Of a stretch of 64,000 nt of DNA, positions 21,641-32,889 are shown piece after piece. Numbering within the stretch: the first letter of the stretch is position 1; every line of letters starts with the position of its first letter. The notes below the pieces were generated by a model. That model searched no databases and was not told the origin of the DNA. It saw only the letters and a program-made list of their open reading frames with translations. A program made the translations under genes and the position numbers. The stretch is taken from positions 16,052,852-16,116,851 of the forward strand of contig CM070508.1 in NCBI GenBank assembly GCA_036346375.1, in the 5' to 3' direction. This DNA comes from Guadua angustifolia. Its lineage: Eukaryota > Streptophyta > Magnoliopsida > Poales > Poaceae.

Positions 21641-24600
21641 CGAACACATCCCATGGGCAAAAGAAAAGCGTACGCCCCACTAGCGTCATCAAAAGTTATC
21701 CAAAAATCATCAAAAAGAAGAAAAAGAACAAGAAGAAATCCTCTACGCACCGGGCTTCATTCCCTTGAGGGCCGCAGAGTATTTCTGCCTCAGGTCATCA
21801 ATCTTGCCTTCAAGATCGATCACCTTCCGCCGGGCTTCGCGGCCTTCGCGGGCTTCCCGGCGAAGCTACTCGACCTCTTCCTTTGCCTTGTTACGCAAGG
21901 TCGGCGACGCCGCATGTTGCCTGTTCGAGATCCGCCACTTTCGTTTCGAGGGTCCGAGCATTTTGCCTTTCTTTTTCAAGCTCTTGCTCGGGCCCAAGAA
22001 CCTTCGTCTGGCCTTCGGCACGGTCCTTCTCTGCCTAGTGGGATTTTAGCTCAAGCTCCTGCTCGAGCACAAGGATTTTTTCCTTGTTGGCGGAGGCATC
22101 ATCCTTGGCCTGACGGCAGCGCAGTTTTTCTTGATCGAGCTCTTGCTCGAGCTCAAGGTTCTTCGCCCTGACCTCGGCGGCATCCTTCTCCGCCTCGCGA
22201 CACCTATGCACAAGCACGTTGTCCCGGGCCTTGAGGTCGCCCACTCGCTGTTCAAGCTTGGCTATCCGAGCCTCATGCTCGGCGTGCATCTGGGCCACTT
22301 CCTCAGGGATGACCATTGCTACGTCAAAGTCCTCCAAGGTCCTCTGAAGGAGCTGCAGGCGGGAAAACTTCAGACACCGCAACCAAGCAGAAAAACTATG
22401 ACGACAACGAAAGAAGCATTCTCACCTGAGCAATGCCCGCACTGAAATTATTCCAGAAGCGTTGGGTAACTTCGCGCCCCAGAAGATCTCCAAGGTTCGG
22501 CAGGGGGCTGCGGACTTCCCCAGAGTCCTTCCAAGAAGGCAAGTTGATTGAAGACGACGAATCGTCCCCCCGGGCATGAGGTTCGCCCTAGGGCGCCACG
22601 CTTCCCTCCTGAGCGGTTGTCTCGCTCAATGTCTTCTCATTGTCCACCGAGCATCTTTGCTCGCCGGGGGATGGCGGGCTCCTCCCGAGCACGTGATTCG
22701 CCAGTATGGCGCCTCTCACCCCAAGCATGCTGTTCGCTCGGGGGCTTCGCGTCCTTGTCTCGGGCAGGTGATGCGCCCGAGCACCCCGAGCCCTCTCGGG
22801 CAACTTTTTCCCCCAAGGCTGCGGGGGCGGCCTTCTCCCCTCCTTCTGCGCCCTCTGTGCTAAGGGAGGCAGGAAGTCCATACAGAGGCGTTCCCTCCGG
22901 GCGGGGGATCCGCCTCGACCGTGTCGTCGTGACGAACTTCTCCACCGCCTCTACACCCTCGCCATCACAATGTCGGCATGCATCGTGAGCACCCCGCTAA
23001 GGCGTGATCAAGGGCAGTAAATTATTTTGCGACAGTCCGGTAAAGTCCTACGAGCTATTTCGCCCACGTCAGGAGAGTGGGGTTAGCTCGAATACATGAA
23101 GCAAAGGGCTAGGAAAGGAAGGGAAAGCGAAATTCGGGGCTCACCTTCGGCCTAGTCCTCATTGTCGCCCACGAAGGGGTTGGCCGCCGTGACCACAATA
23201 TCGGCCTTCTTCTCTACGGCGCTGCTGATCCTCGCTAGGAGAGGGTCGACTTTCTCCATATCAACCGCCTCCAGCGTCTTCCTCGAACACCCGCGCCTCG
23301 TCCTGAGGGGCAGCACGTCCTCCTCGTCCTCCTCCTCGGCGGCGGCCGCAACTTCGAACTCTGAAGCTTCCCGAGCATCGATGACTCGTTTGAGCTTGGC
23401 CTGGACCTAGGCCAGCTCTTCCTGCAACCTCTTCTGCTCGGCCTGCACCAGTTCTTCGGTCAGGCCCTTCTCCTTCTCGAGCTGCTCCAGGGGGTCCTTG
23501 CCGTAATTCTCCAACCAAGTGTTCAGGCTGCTTACCTCCTTCCGATCAGCAAACTCCATGTGCCGCACCGCCGGATTACCAGATGAGCCTACATGTTTCT
23601 TCGTCAGTCTTGTAGTGGCCGGCGGCGGAGCACTCCTCTTGCCCCTTATACTCTTGGTCCTGGCGGCGGGGACGAGCGCTCCCTTTCCACCCGCCAAGGG
23701 CCTGAGCGCGGCCACTACCAGCTTCAGGGCGGTCTTCTCCTGACCAAGGGTGGAAAGTGCGTCAGAAGGGCTCGGGATGCCTCCCCCGAGCATGAATCAT
23801 GAAGCAGCTTACCACGTCGCTCCCCTCGAGCACGTTCTTCGGGACTTGACGCTTACGCTCGAGCTCCTTCCCTTGGAGTGCGAACATCTCTCAGGCCCTT
23901 TTCTCCAACCGATTGAAGCCGGCTCTGTCGTTGGTCGTGAGCAAAATCGATCTGAGGCCAAACGGCGAAAGCAAAGCAAAGGATCTTCGAGGTTGTGAAG
24001 CTTACCAGAGGTGCCCTCGCGGGTGATGTCGTCCCACTCGGCGATCTTGAAGAAGGGGTGCTCCCTCCTCCTCAGAGGGGACACCCTGTTCCTGAGGAAG
24101 TCGCGGACGATGTCCCGACCAGTCAGCCCCATGTTCGTGACCTCGCTGATCAGCATCAGGGACCCCTCCTCCTCGGGCGCGATGGGTGGGCCGGGGTCTC
24201 GATGGTGGACGCCGCCGCTTCAGTATAGCGCAAGCTGCTCCTCTCCGATTTCCGCAGGTAAAACCAATAGTCGGCCCAGCCCGCCACCGAATCCTTGAGG
24301 GTGAAAAATGGGTACTCGTACGGGCGGTTGCCCCGCAGGCGGAAGTACAAAGCACCGGTGCGTGAGGCGCTCCCGGTGCGGAACAAGGAGTAGAAATGGA
24401 AGAAGAGACTCGCCGTGGGCAAGATGCCCGCGAAGCCCTCGCAAAGGTGGGAGAATATGGCTAAGATAAGAATGGAGTTGGGATTCAAATGGATGATCTC
24501 GCACTCGCAATGCACGAGTACGGATTCTATGAACTCACTCTCGGGCATTCAAAGCCCGTTGATGGTGTATAGCTCGCATGTAACTATCTCGTCGTCATGA

Positions 24601-24891
24601 GGGGCCGGGCCGACTCGCTGTCGGGGATCCGCTAGGAGTACGCGTCGAGGTACCTGAAGTCCTGGAGCACCCGGAGCCTCTCCGCAGTGGTCTTGCTCAC
24701 GCCAAACCTCGCCATGAAAAAGGGTTGGAAGGAGGAGTGTTGAAGTGGGGGAAGGAAGTCTGGGGGTCGGGGAGCTTTTGGGAAATTTTTCGCCAGTCAT
24801 GGGAGAGAAGAAGGTCTCTGAGGCCATCCCCCCGATATTCTGAGCGGAGAAACCAAGCGGGCAGATCGGCCAGCGTGGCGGCGGTTTTCAA
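21641..24891 (-). pseudogene. Antisense ORF of the Gypsy element (putative gypsy-type transposon domain), degenerate
   Basis: Minus-strand segments read, from N to C: a start region near 24891-24650; a conserved domain at 24548-24156 with HLCEGFAGILPT and NRPYEYPFFTLKDS; a Ser/Arg-rich middle (23793-23407, including HMEFADRKEVSSLNTW); then a long coiled coil (22382-22035, heptad-rich, for example LELEQELDQEKLRCRQ). The conserved domain matches the plant putative gypsy type transposon family (Pfam Transposase_28), found as an antisense ORF in Tat-lineage elements. Its role is unknown. Here it is split by stops and frameshifts, but strand and order are consistent over 3 kb. Confidence 0.65.
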
Positions 24892-25216
24892 ATTGTCCTT
24901 GTGGCGGTTTCAAAAGCTATCGAGCCGTACTGCAAAGCTTCGGGGAAGGAACCGCCGCGACCTTTTGCCTTCGCTGCGGGCTTTTGACCGACCCTTGACC
25001 AAAACACGCCTGGTTTTGCAAGATCTTCGTTCCCAAGCAGGCGTTGCTCGGATGTTGCGGTAACTCTTCGCCGCTGAGATCCTCGTCCCCGAGCAGGCGT
25101 TGCTCGGATGCTGCGGTAGCCCTTCACTGCGAGGCTCCAATCCCTCACCAAGAGTCTGGAGGCTTAAGGCGGCGGCTTCGGCGAGGCGATTTCCCCCTTG
25201 AGCCTCGGGGGCTAGC

Positions 25217-26012
25217 TGTCGAGGATTGGATATTCCCTATATCCGACCATGGAATCCCTACAACTCCCGAGCATGCCCGTGCTTGGATCCCGTCCCCAAG
25301 AAAGATCTTCGGGCCGCTCAACCTCCGGGATGTCCCCGTCCTCCGTCAAGCTCGTCCCCGAGCATGCCTGCTCGAAAGCCCGTCACCAGGCGACCCGATC
25401 TACCGAATGGGGCCTCGACCTTCGCCCAAAGGCCGGGCGCGGTCCTCGAAGGCGACGTGGCATTAACTGCAGGGCGGCCCAAAGGACTGCGCGCCCGGCG
25501 ACCAAGACGGCCACGATCTGCGCTACCGCAATTGCATATTCACTGTACCCACTGTCATGTTGCACGGTGGGGACAAGGAATCGACACTGCCCACGTCCAA
25601 AATAGTAGCACACCCCCTATAATAAATGTTGTGTCGCCTGTATTACTCTATAAATACCCTCTCACACGAAGGGTTGGGGGTTCGATTCGCCTGATATTTT
25701 CACTTGTACTCAGCGCTTGTGACGGTGACCCCGGTAGGGCACTCTTGGAACCCCCCCTGGGCTCCCCGAGCAAGCGTATTGTAATCCCCTTTCACACCAT
25801 ATTGCAATCACTGGACGTAGGGTTGTTATCTCCCCCGTGAGAGGCCCGAACCAGACAAAAGAGACCCCTTGCTCGCTGTGATTGTCTTGGCCACCTCGTT
25901 TCGTAGCTCGGCAGGCCCTCGGAAGTTGTACCCCCCGCGAAAAAGGGGCCTTAGGTTGATCCCTCATTCAACTAGTAAGCTCGGTGGGGGACCGGTTTCC
26001 GAATCGTCGACA
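25217..26012 (+). repeat. 3' LTR of the Gypsy element (796 bp, full length)
   Basis: It starts TGTCGAGGATTGG and ends TCGTCGACA, followed directly by the target duplication AGTAC. A TATA-like TATAAATAC lies at 25649-25657. It contains the roughly 200 bp missing from the 5' LTR (about 25304-25510). Confidence 0.92.
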
Positions 26013-26032
26013 AGTACCAACTTATCTTTCAG

Positions 26033-27072
26033 TGACAAGGACAAGGAACACATACTCTTTTAGCATTTCTCATTGCTGCTGGGGAAAAAAATATGCACTC
26101 CCTTCGCATTAATTGGCATTGCCTAGGTATTCCCAGCCATGATGTACTCCATCTAGATGCATACTTCACCGAAAATGAGGTCCTTAACGCAATCTGCCGA
26201 CTACCTACTGAGAAGGCCTCAGGATCAAATGGTTTCACAAGAGTTTTCTATAGGCAATGCTGGGAAATCATCAAGGAGGACGTCATGGCCCTTTTCTGTG
26301 CCATCCTAAATTGCTCAGTACAGGCTTTCGCACCACTCAACACTGCTTCCATCGCTTCCCAAGAAGAATGGCTCCAGTACGGATGCGGAATATCGACCTA
26401 TCAGTCTCATCCACTCCGTAGCGAACCTGTTGGCCTTGCGCCTGTCCAACCATTTAGATTCACTCATCTCACCCTCGCAGAGTGCTTTCATCACAGGACG
26501 AAGTATCTAGGAGAATTTTCTATGCATCCATAATCAGGCCAGAGCATATCACCGAACACACTGCCCTGTCCTCATGCTGAAGCTGAACATACATAAAGCT
26601 TTTGACTCCGTATCTTGGGAGTACATCCTAGACCTTCTGCAAGTGTGGGTTTGGGCCCTGATGGTGAGAGTGGCTGTCCACCCTTTTTGCAATATCAACC
26701 TCATCCATCTTTCTCAATGAGGTGCCAGGTCCTCAAATTAGGTACTGGCGTGGCCTACGGCAAGACGACCCATTATCGCCTTATCTATTCATATTGGCCA
26801 TAGACTCGCTTCACTACATATCCTCAAAAAGACAATAGCCGACGGTATCCTATCTCCTTACAAAGGCTCTCCGAACTCCTCCCGATTGTCCATGTATATA
26901 TGCAGACGATGTCGTAATCTTTTTAAACCTGGTCAGGGAAGAGCTGCAAGCCATAATCGACATCCTGCACCGTTTTGGACAGGCCTCTAGCCTTCAGATC
27001 AACCTGCAAAAAAGCTCCATAGCTTGATCCAATGCTGCCATCTTGACCTCTAGACCATCCTGCAGCCGTTCC
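26033..27072 (+). pseudogene. LINE (L1-type) reverse transcriptase fragment, duplication copy 1
   Basis: This is a 1.04-kb copy of the 5' part of the LINE at 42505-45034. The readable protein includes ENEVLNAICRLP, FYRQCWEIIKEDV and, near the end, the ADD of the reverse transcriptase active site. Frames are broken. It is preceded by AACTTATCTTTCAG (26019-26032), the left target duplication of the original LINE insertion. It stops abruptly at 27072, where the duplication junction lies. Confidence 0.85.
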
Positions 27073-27715
27073 AAGCTCTAGCGGAGGTGGCGGAGCCCAC
27101 AGCAGTACGTTCATGGGCACTTGTGGCGTCCTTTGTGGGTGGGATCATGCGGGCGTAGCAGGGGCAGACGTCGTCGTTACCGGAGGTGCCCGGCGGCACG
27201 CAGCCGCAGCGCCGGCAGCACGTGTTGCACGCCCTCAGGCACATCTTCGGACGCCCCGACTTGCTGCACCGGTGCGAGCACCGCGAAGGTCGACAGTCTG
27301 CACAATATCAGTTGCACAAATCAACAGCGAGTAATTAATTAGCAAGGTGACTGTACGTTCTCGTCGATCGACCAAGGCGATCAGCGATGATTCATCGTTT
27401 ATTCAGCGGTAGCATGCAGCGATGGATCTCCTGCATGCACTTACTGATGGCGTAAACTTGTCCATGGGGAGCGGTGGCCTGCAGATCTAGGAGAAAACAG
27501 TCAGGAGCTGAATCAATTTAGGCAGCCGTACGTATGTCCATATCATGCATGCAGCACGGACGAACAAATTCCGCAATCTTCAGTGGCATATACAGCGATA
27601 CAGACAAGTGCTTTCAGTAGGATCGATTAGAAATCAACCATTGTTTGCTCACCTCAACGAGGAGCAAGAGGAGGACGAGTGAGAGGGGCAGGATCAGCAG
27701 CCTGGCCTTGGCCAT
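27050..27715 (-). pseudogene. GASA/Snakin copy 2, frameshifted, with a chimeric C-terminus
   Basis: Exons are 27715-27653, 27478-27445 and 27297-27050, with the same splice sites as the copy at 12391-13003. The signal peptide and cysteines 1-11 are kept. A 2-bp insertion just after the CYARM codons (about 27145) shifts the frame, so the terminal HKCP with cysteine 12 is lost. Translation then runs through the former 3' end, across the duplication junction, and stops at 27050 inside LINE-derived DNA. The exon 2/3 junction codon also changes from Asp to Asn. It could still be transcribed because the promoter region was duplicated, but a canonical GASA fold needs all 12 cysteines. Confidence 0.85.
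27073..27083. other. Tandem-duplication junction with 11-bp filler
   Basis: LINE homology (shared with 43535-43546) ends at 27072 and homology to the GASA 3' flank (shared with 12364 onward) starts at 27084. The 11 bases between match neither side, as expected of end joining with filler DNA. Confidence 0.75.
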
Positions 27716-27792
27716 GGCGAGAGAGAGACGCCGTGGCTAGAGTTTTGCTCGTGAGAGGTGAGGGGAGCTAGCTAGCCAGGAGGAGCTAGCTC

Positions 27793-27800
27793 AATTTATA
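27793..27800 (-). promoter_or_regulatory. TATA box of GASA copy 2
   Basis: TATAAATT on the minus strand is the duplicated counterpart of 13081-13088, 78 bp upstream of the start codon. Confidence 0.65.
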
Positions 27801-28230
27801 GGCTGAGGAGGCCGGAGGCTTCCAGATCGACGTCTCCCAGTTCCAGTGGGCCGACCGTCACGCAGCACAACAAGCTCCGCGTTCCCCATCCCGTTCCGTT
27901 CTGGGCTCTCCACGTAAATACAGCTTGCAAATCAAGCCCTATCGGCTATCAGCCACTGGTTTGACCCCTGGCCAGGGTTAAAAATCTAGCTGAGATTTTT
28001 TAAATCTTGATCAAAATTTTGGATTTGGGACTGAGATACCAAATCTCTATAGGATAAACAAATTTGAAAACTGCTACAGTGATTTCAATGAATTTCGACA
28101 AGATTTCGGCTTTTTGGACTAAGATGGTCACAAATTCGATCGGTGTTCATTTTTTTTGACCGGATTTCACATCAAATTTTTTGTGGCAAATTGCAATGAC
28201 TCTTATGAGGAATACATGTGAAAATTTGCA

Positions 28231-28256
28231 ATTTATATATATATATATATACATAC

Positions 28257-28291
<35 letters not shown>
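28231..28291. repeat. (TA)n microsatellite left of the CACTA element
   Basis: TA runs with occasional CATA units lie just before the CACTA left end. The same place in copy 1 (about 13518-13530) holds a much shorter run. Confidence 0.9.
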
Positions 28292-28309
28292 GGCAATCAC
28301 TCTTTGCGA

Positions 28310-28800
28310 GCGGCACATCGAATCGGTTCTTTTTATCATTAGAATCGGTTCTAGTCGCGATCTGATGTCCTTAGATAGTGATGAGGTGGAGCTATCGAGA
28401 ATCGGTTTTGACCGATCGTGATAAAGCGTCATCGAATCGGTTCTTTAAGGAAGTGATTGTGATGATACCATCATCGAATCGGTTCTTTAAGGAAGTGATT
28501 ACGATGACCCCATCATCGAGAATCGGTTCTTTTAAGAAAAGTGATTACGATGACATACTCATCGAATCGGTTCCACAAAAGAACCGATTACGATGATGTG
28601 TCATCGAATCACTTTTCTTAAAAAACCGATTTCGATGAGTCATCGAATCACTTCCTTAAAAACCGATTCGATGAGTGTGTCATCGAATCACTTTTCTTAA
28701 AGAATCGATTCGATGAGATAATCATCGAATCACTTCCTTAAAGAACCGATTACGATGATGGTATCATCACAATCACTTCCCTTAAAGAACCGATTCGATG
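28310..28800. repeat. Left subterminal palindromic repeats of the CACTA element
   Basis: About ten units of roughly 40-60 bp, many of them palindromes of the form CATCG-AATC...GATT-CGATG, for example the unit near 28560-28600 with CGGTTC and GAACCG arms. The core pairs ATCACTT with AACCGAT. Such arrays bind the element's own regulatory protein in En/Spm. Confidence 0.8.
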
Positions 28801-29869
28801 ACCCATTGGGGTGTGCCATTTTGCAATTTCTCCAAAAAGCCTGATTAAAACAATATGCACAATATATATATCATCACATTCACAACCGAGAAGGCAGGAT
28901 GCATATATCACATTCACGAGCGAAGCGCTTTAATTACAACACATATATATCATAGTCGTTCACAATAGACAACACAAACATGACAATCGATTACATGGAC
29001 TTCCTCGATACATATCACATTGACATATATTATATTGTTTACATATGGACTAGTGCGATCGTCGGGATCTCTAAACTGCCATCCTCGATATAACTTCTAA
29101 CGATTACCAGCGGCATAAGTGGTCTCGTAAATTGTTGAGTGCTTTGTTGTCTAAACTCTTACGGGGATATTGATCTTACGCAAAAGCGAAATAGTATATT
29201 AATTTCAGTTTCAAAATTTCTATGTAAAAGGCTAAGTATATTATTATGCATTACATAAAATTAGGGAAACATAGATAAGTATTAGGGGCAATCACAAAAT
29301 AGAGCGGGAACTACTGGCGGGTTTAGAAAATATTTGGATTATAAAAGATTAATTCAAAAGCAGAAAAAATTCCAAATGTGAGAAGCTAATATTCTAGTAA
29401 AGACATTGAGTAATGCCTCAATCTATTTGAAAGGACAAATGTAAAAGCTACTCCTTCATGCCATTATATTTGTCTATAGCGTTGTAAAAGCGTTGTCGAG
29501 CATACGATCAATCACAAATTATAGAGCCTTGTCAGCGGGATCAAGAACAATAGACACATAATGTAAAAGGTGAAATTCTCTCTCGCTTTTTATTGATTCT
29601 ATCTTTTGATTCTCAAATAACAAATATTTTAAAAGCAGATACTCCTAAGGCCAAGCAAAAATATAGTGATGTAATTTTCTACTAAAATTCAAATGGAACA
29701 ATATTACGTCATGTAGCATAGTCTTTTAGAAGCTTCACGTTTTGGATTGGACCACACTAGTGTTTCATGTAGAGCTAACTAATACTAGTGCTTTTAGATA
29801 ATGGCGGTGTTCCAATAGAATTATTTTGTATTACTTCATAAATCTAATACTTGATTAGTATTAGAAAAT
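28801..29869. other. CACTA internal non-coding stretch
   Basis: AT-rich, no coding similarity seen. It is likely the 3' flank of the second transposon gene, which reads toward the left end. Confidence 0.35.
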
Positions 29870-30620
29870 TATACCTTAGGAAATGGTGTGAGTTCTTGAC
29901 CACGATGAGCATGTCTTGCATGACATAGAAGCGCAATGGTCACCGCTGCCTGTTGATGCACTGCGAAGAAAAAAAAAGAAATTCAGCCCACGAAGATTAG
30001 ATGTCAAAAAATTAATCATATATATGCTAGGCACTTGTACCTTAAATCGCTTATCTTTGCGGTGTCTTGCCCTTTTTTTGTCGTCGTGCGGCCCTCCTTC
30101 ATCGACATAGTCTAAGAAACCCTACATACATTGGAGAGCACCATTGAGTCAAAAAAATAAGCGTAGTTAAATTCCTCGGATGTGTTAGGTTTCAATAATC
30201 GCTTACTTACGCAAAGGAGGCTTGATCGCGTATGCCATCGGTCTCTTCTCGTCGAGTTAAATGTGTAGTGTGTTTTCACTCGGAGCGAGGGCGAGTAGAA
30301 CCAATGGTTGCTTATTAAATAAAATGTAGTGCAAGGAAATAAGTTCCTGAGCGGTTTTAAGTGCGTACAAGTAATTGAATCGAAAAGTACTACTTACTCC
30401 TCGTAGTGCGGCAATACAATGAAGTCCTTCTTGACTCGACTTGCAATACCCCTTGATGTAGCTAACAACGAACCCGGTTGAAGCCTAGCCATGATCGCGA
30501 ACACAAGCTCGGGGTCGACAAACCCAACCGTGTAGATTAAATCACGGCTCGTTGTCTCATTATCACGCAACTTCGTGTTGAATGTGAGAAAACATAATGC
30601 AAAATCCTATAAAAGTCATG
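29870..30620 (-). pseudogene. Ulp1-like (C48) peptidase remnant in the CACTA element
   Basis: Minus-strand pieces in order: a segment with DLIYTVGFVDPELV and FIVLPHYEE (about 30560-30410), a segment reading PLVLLALAPSENTLHI (about 30300-30250) that resembles the HW..L motif region, and a last exon with FYVMQDMLIVVKN (about 29940-29900) preceded by a histidine and cysteine in the place of the catalytic Cys context. GT-AG-like introns separate them (GTAAGT near 30400; TTCGCAG near 29965). Many plant CACTA elements carry such SUMO-protease-like domains. Frames are interrupted. Confidence 0.5.
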
Positions 30621-30899
30621 GCGCAAGCTATATGGTGTGATACTCACAGCGTCCATGATCGTAAAGTAGAAATATCGGCGGCTTTCATTTGGTACACGGA
30701 ATAGATCCTCAAAAGCGGCGGGAATGTTCCATTCTCCTCGCGGTGAAAATGTACCATTTATACTTCACGTTGAAGTCGACTCGGCGCTCTTCCCCTTCAC
30801 CTTATCAAGGTACCATCCATGGAGGCGAGTCCACTTGCCTAGCTCATTCGGTTAAGTGCGATGCAATCGGGGGCTTTCCATGCTCGTAGGCCTTATAAT

Positions 30900-32889
30900 C
30901 ATCTGAGGTGCTGTGGCTGTCTTGACTCTTCTTCTGGGCGAAGGAGTGTCGAGGTCAGGCGATGGGCTTTTGGTACCTTAAGAGTATTTGTGGCCTCTGT
31001 CGGCTTTGCCCTCTTGGCGGAAGGAGTCTCGGAGGCCTCTTGTGGTTGTCTGGGAGTCTCGGAGGCCTCTGTGGTTCTCTGGGGCAGGGAGGCGGAGAGG
31101 CAAGCAGAGAGGAGGAGCGAAGCGAGGCGGCGGTGTAGCGGGGAGGCGGGATCGAGGCTGAGGAGGCGGGAGGCGGCGGAGGAGGAGGCGGGAGGATCGA
31201 GCGGGAGGCGGGAGGCGGGAGGCGTAGCGAGGAGGAACCTCTGAAACGCATATATTTAACTTCTGCGAGTAGTCTTAGAATGGTAGAGAAGGCGTGGAGG
31301 ACTTTTTACCTTGACCGATCGACACCGTCGTGGGCCACTTGATGAGCGACATGCGTGCTTGCCGAGAGTGGTGATATCTTCGTTGGAAATCGAGCACATG
31401 TGATAAGAAGTCTTCGTGGGCGTAGTCCACTGCACCCTCATGTAGCCCTTCCCCAGGTGACCATGCGATGTCGGTCTCGTTGCATGGAAATGCAACCCCG
31501 CGTCTGACCTCGGCGGAAATCCATCCTCCGTCAAGATGGTGGTGGCGCCAGCGAGCACTGCAAGAAGTGTACAACGAGGAAAAACATTGCGGGAGTTACA
31601 CTCGTAGCAGAACTCGGGAAAAATTAATTATTACCTTGGTGGGGATCGGTCGTATCATTTTTGGAACCGCGGTGATAGGTCGAACACAGAACTTCTCTCG
31701 AGTCGAGGGCATCGCTCGACTCGGGAAATCATCGCCATCATCTCGGCCCTCGGGCGATCCTCACGTGCCGCCATCTCCCCCTCATCTCCCTCTTATCTCT
31801 TCCTCACGTGCAGCATCTCCCCTCATCTCCTCCTTAATCTCCTCCTCATTTGCTCCCTTAGTGCGTTGAGGCACTCATGCGTGCTGCCATGACCTTGAGT
31901 TGGCACTTCATGATCATCTTGAAAGTAGGACTTCTTCGTGTGTCCGCCCCTCGGCAAGCACCGCCCTTATGGTCGGACTTCCGTCATGAGCAGACAGGAT
32001 GTCCTGCGACCCTTAGCTCGAGAAGGTCCCTGTTCTTTTATTTGGCTTACCTCTTCTGTAATAAGCGAGTCTGAATTAGATTTGAAATACAACAAGTTGG
32101 GTCAATTGTATTGTACTAAGTTAGATGTCTTACGATGGTAGAGGCGACTTGGCGGTAGCGAGGTTTGCAACTACAAGCTGCCCGTCGAGAGTTTTCTTTG
32201 TCCTCGCTAATACCCGATTCGTGCCGCTCCTCGAGATATGTGGGAGTAAGGCATCACCGTCCGGAGTTAAGCGCACTCCTCGGCTTGTCGCGCCCACTCG
32301 CCTTCTTCCCTCATAGCGCATGTACCGAGGTGGTGCGGGTGCGTGTTAAGCCTACGGGCGGCGGTGTTCCTCTCTCTCAATTCTTGTTGCCTCGGCGTAC
32401 CCTTCATCCTCGTGAACTCCGCCCAAACATCGGGGTCACAAATGGATACTTCTCGAATGGTGTCGGCCTTTCGTACGTACTCGCTGTGCATAAGGGTCTT
32501 GAAGTGCCTCAAGGCCACACCCATCCTATTCAAAGGCGTCTTAGTCTCATTTGTGGGTTCATCGTCTGCTCTATAATCCATTTACTCTTAACCTCGTCCC
32601 TAGCCGATTCTTACGCTTTCGTGACATCCTTTCTCCAATCCTTAATTGTTATGGGCACTCTCTCCCTCACCAATTGGCCAATAAATGGCCAGTATCGCCC
32701 CTTGTACTTAGGAGGGCCGTGAGACCCCGGCATTGAAGCGGAGAACTGCGGCGTTCTCCTGTAGCCCCTTTGTTTGGTCCTCGGCTCTTCCTCACCTTAC
32801 TCGGCCCTTGAGTAGTTGGAACCATGCTCGGCCCCTCGGTGACACCTTCTACTCATGCGGCGGCGAGCGATGCTCTCTAGTTGCGACAT
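30900..32889 (-). pseudogene. Second CACTA ORF (plant transposase, Ptta/En/Spm family), degenerate
   Basis: It starts at an ATG at 32889-32887 (MSQLESIARRR). The best segment is 32720-32267, with PKYKGRYWPFIGQLVRER and then DEPTNETKTPLNRMGVALRH, KADTIREVSICDPDVWAEF and RERNTAARRLNT. This is the conserved core of the plant transposase family (Pfam Transposase_24). Further down, 31870-31740 reads as a charged helical RREEM-type coil and 31574-31256 carries ETDIAWSPGEG-type sequence. Stops and frameshifts are frequent. In intact relatives this frame continues into the Ulp1-like domain. Confidence 0.7.

Larger units (their letters stand above)
14140..26012 (+). mobile_element. Gypsy LTR retrotransposon (Tat-like), 11.9 kb, degenerate
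   Basis: The element has two LTRs, gag, protease, reverse transcriptase, RNase H and integrase on the plus strand, then a 4.5-kb region with an antisense ORF. It is flanked by the 5-bp target duplication AGTAC (14135-14139 and 26013-26017). The order RT, RNase H, integrase is that of Ty3/gypsy. The antisense ORF between pol and the 3' LTR is typical of the Tat group (Grande, RIRE2). Coding regions are broken by many stops and frameshifts. The site is empty in the paralogous copy at 42485-42489. Confidence 0.92.

Noticed and set aside
30861..31251. Arg/Glu/Gly-rich open frame and its Pro-rich antisense
   Set aside because: Produced by GGAGGCGG-type low-complexity repeats inside the CACTA element.
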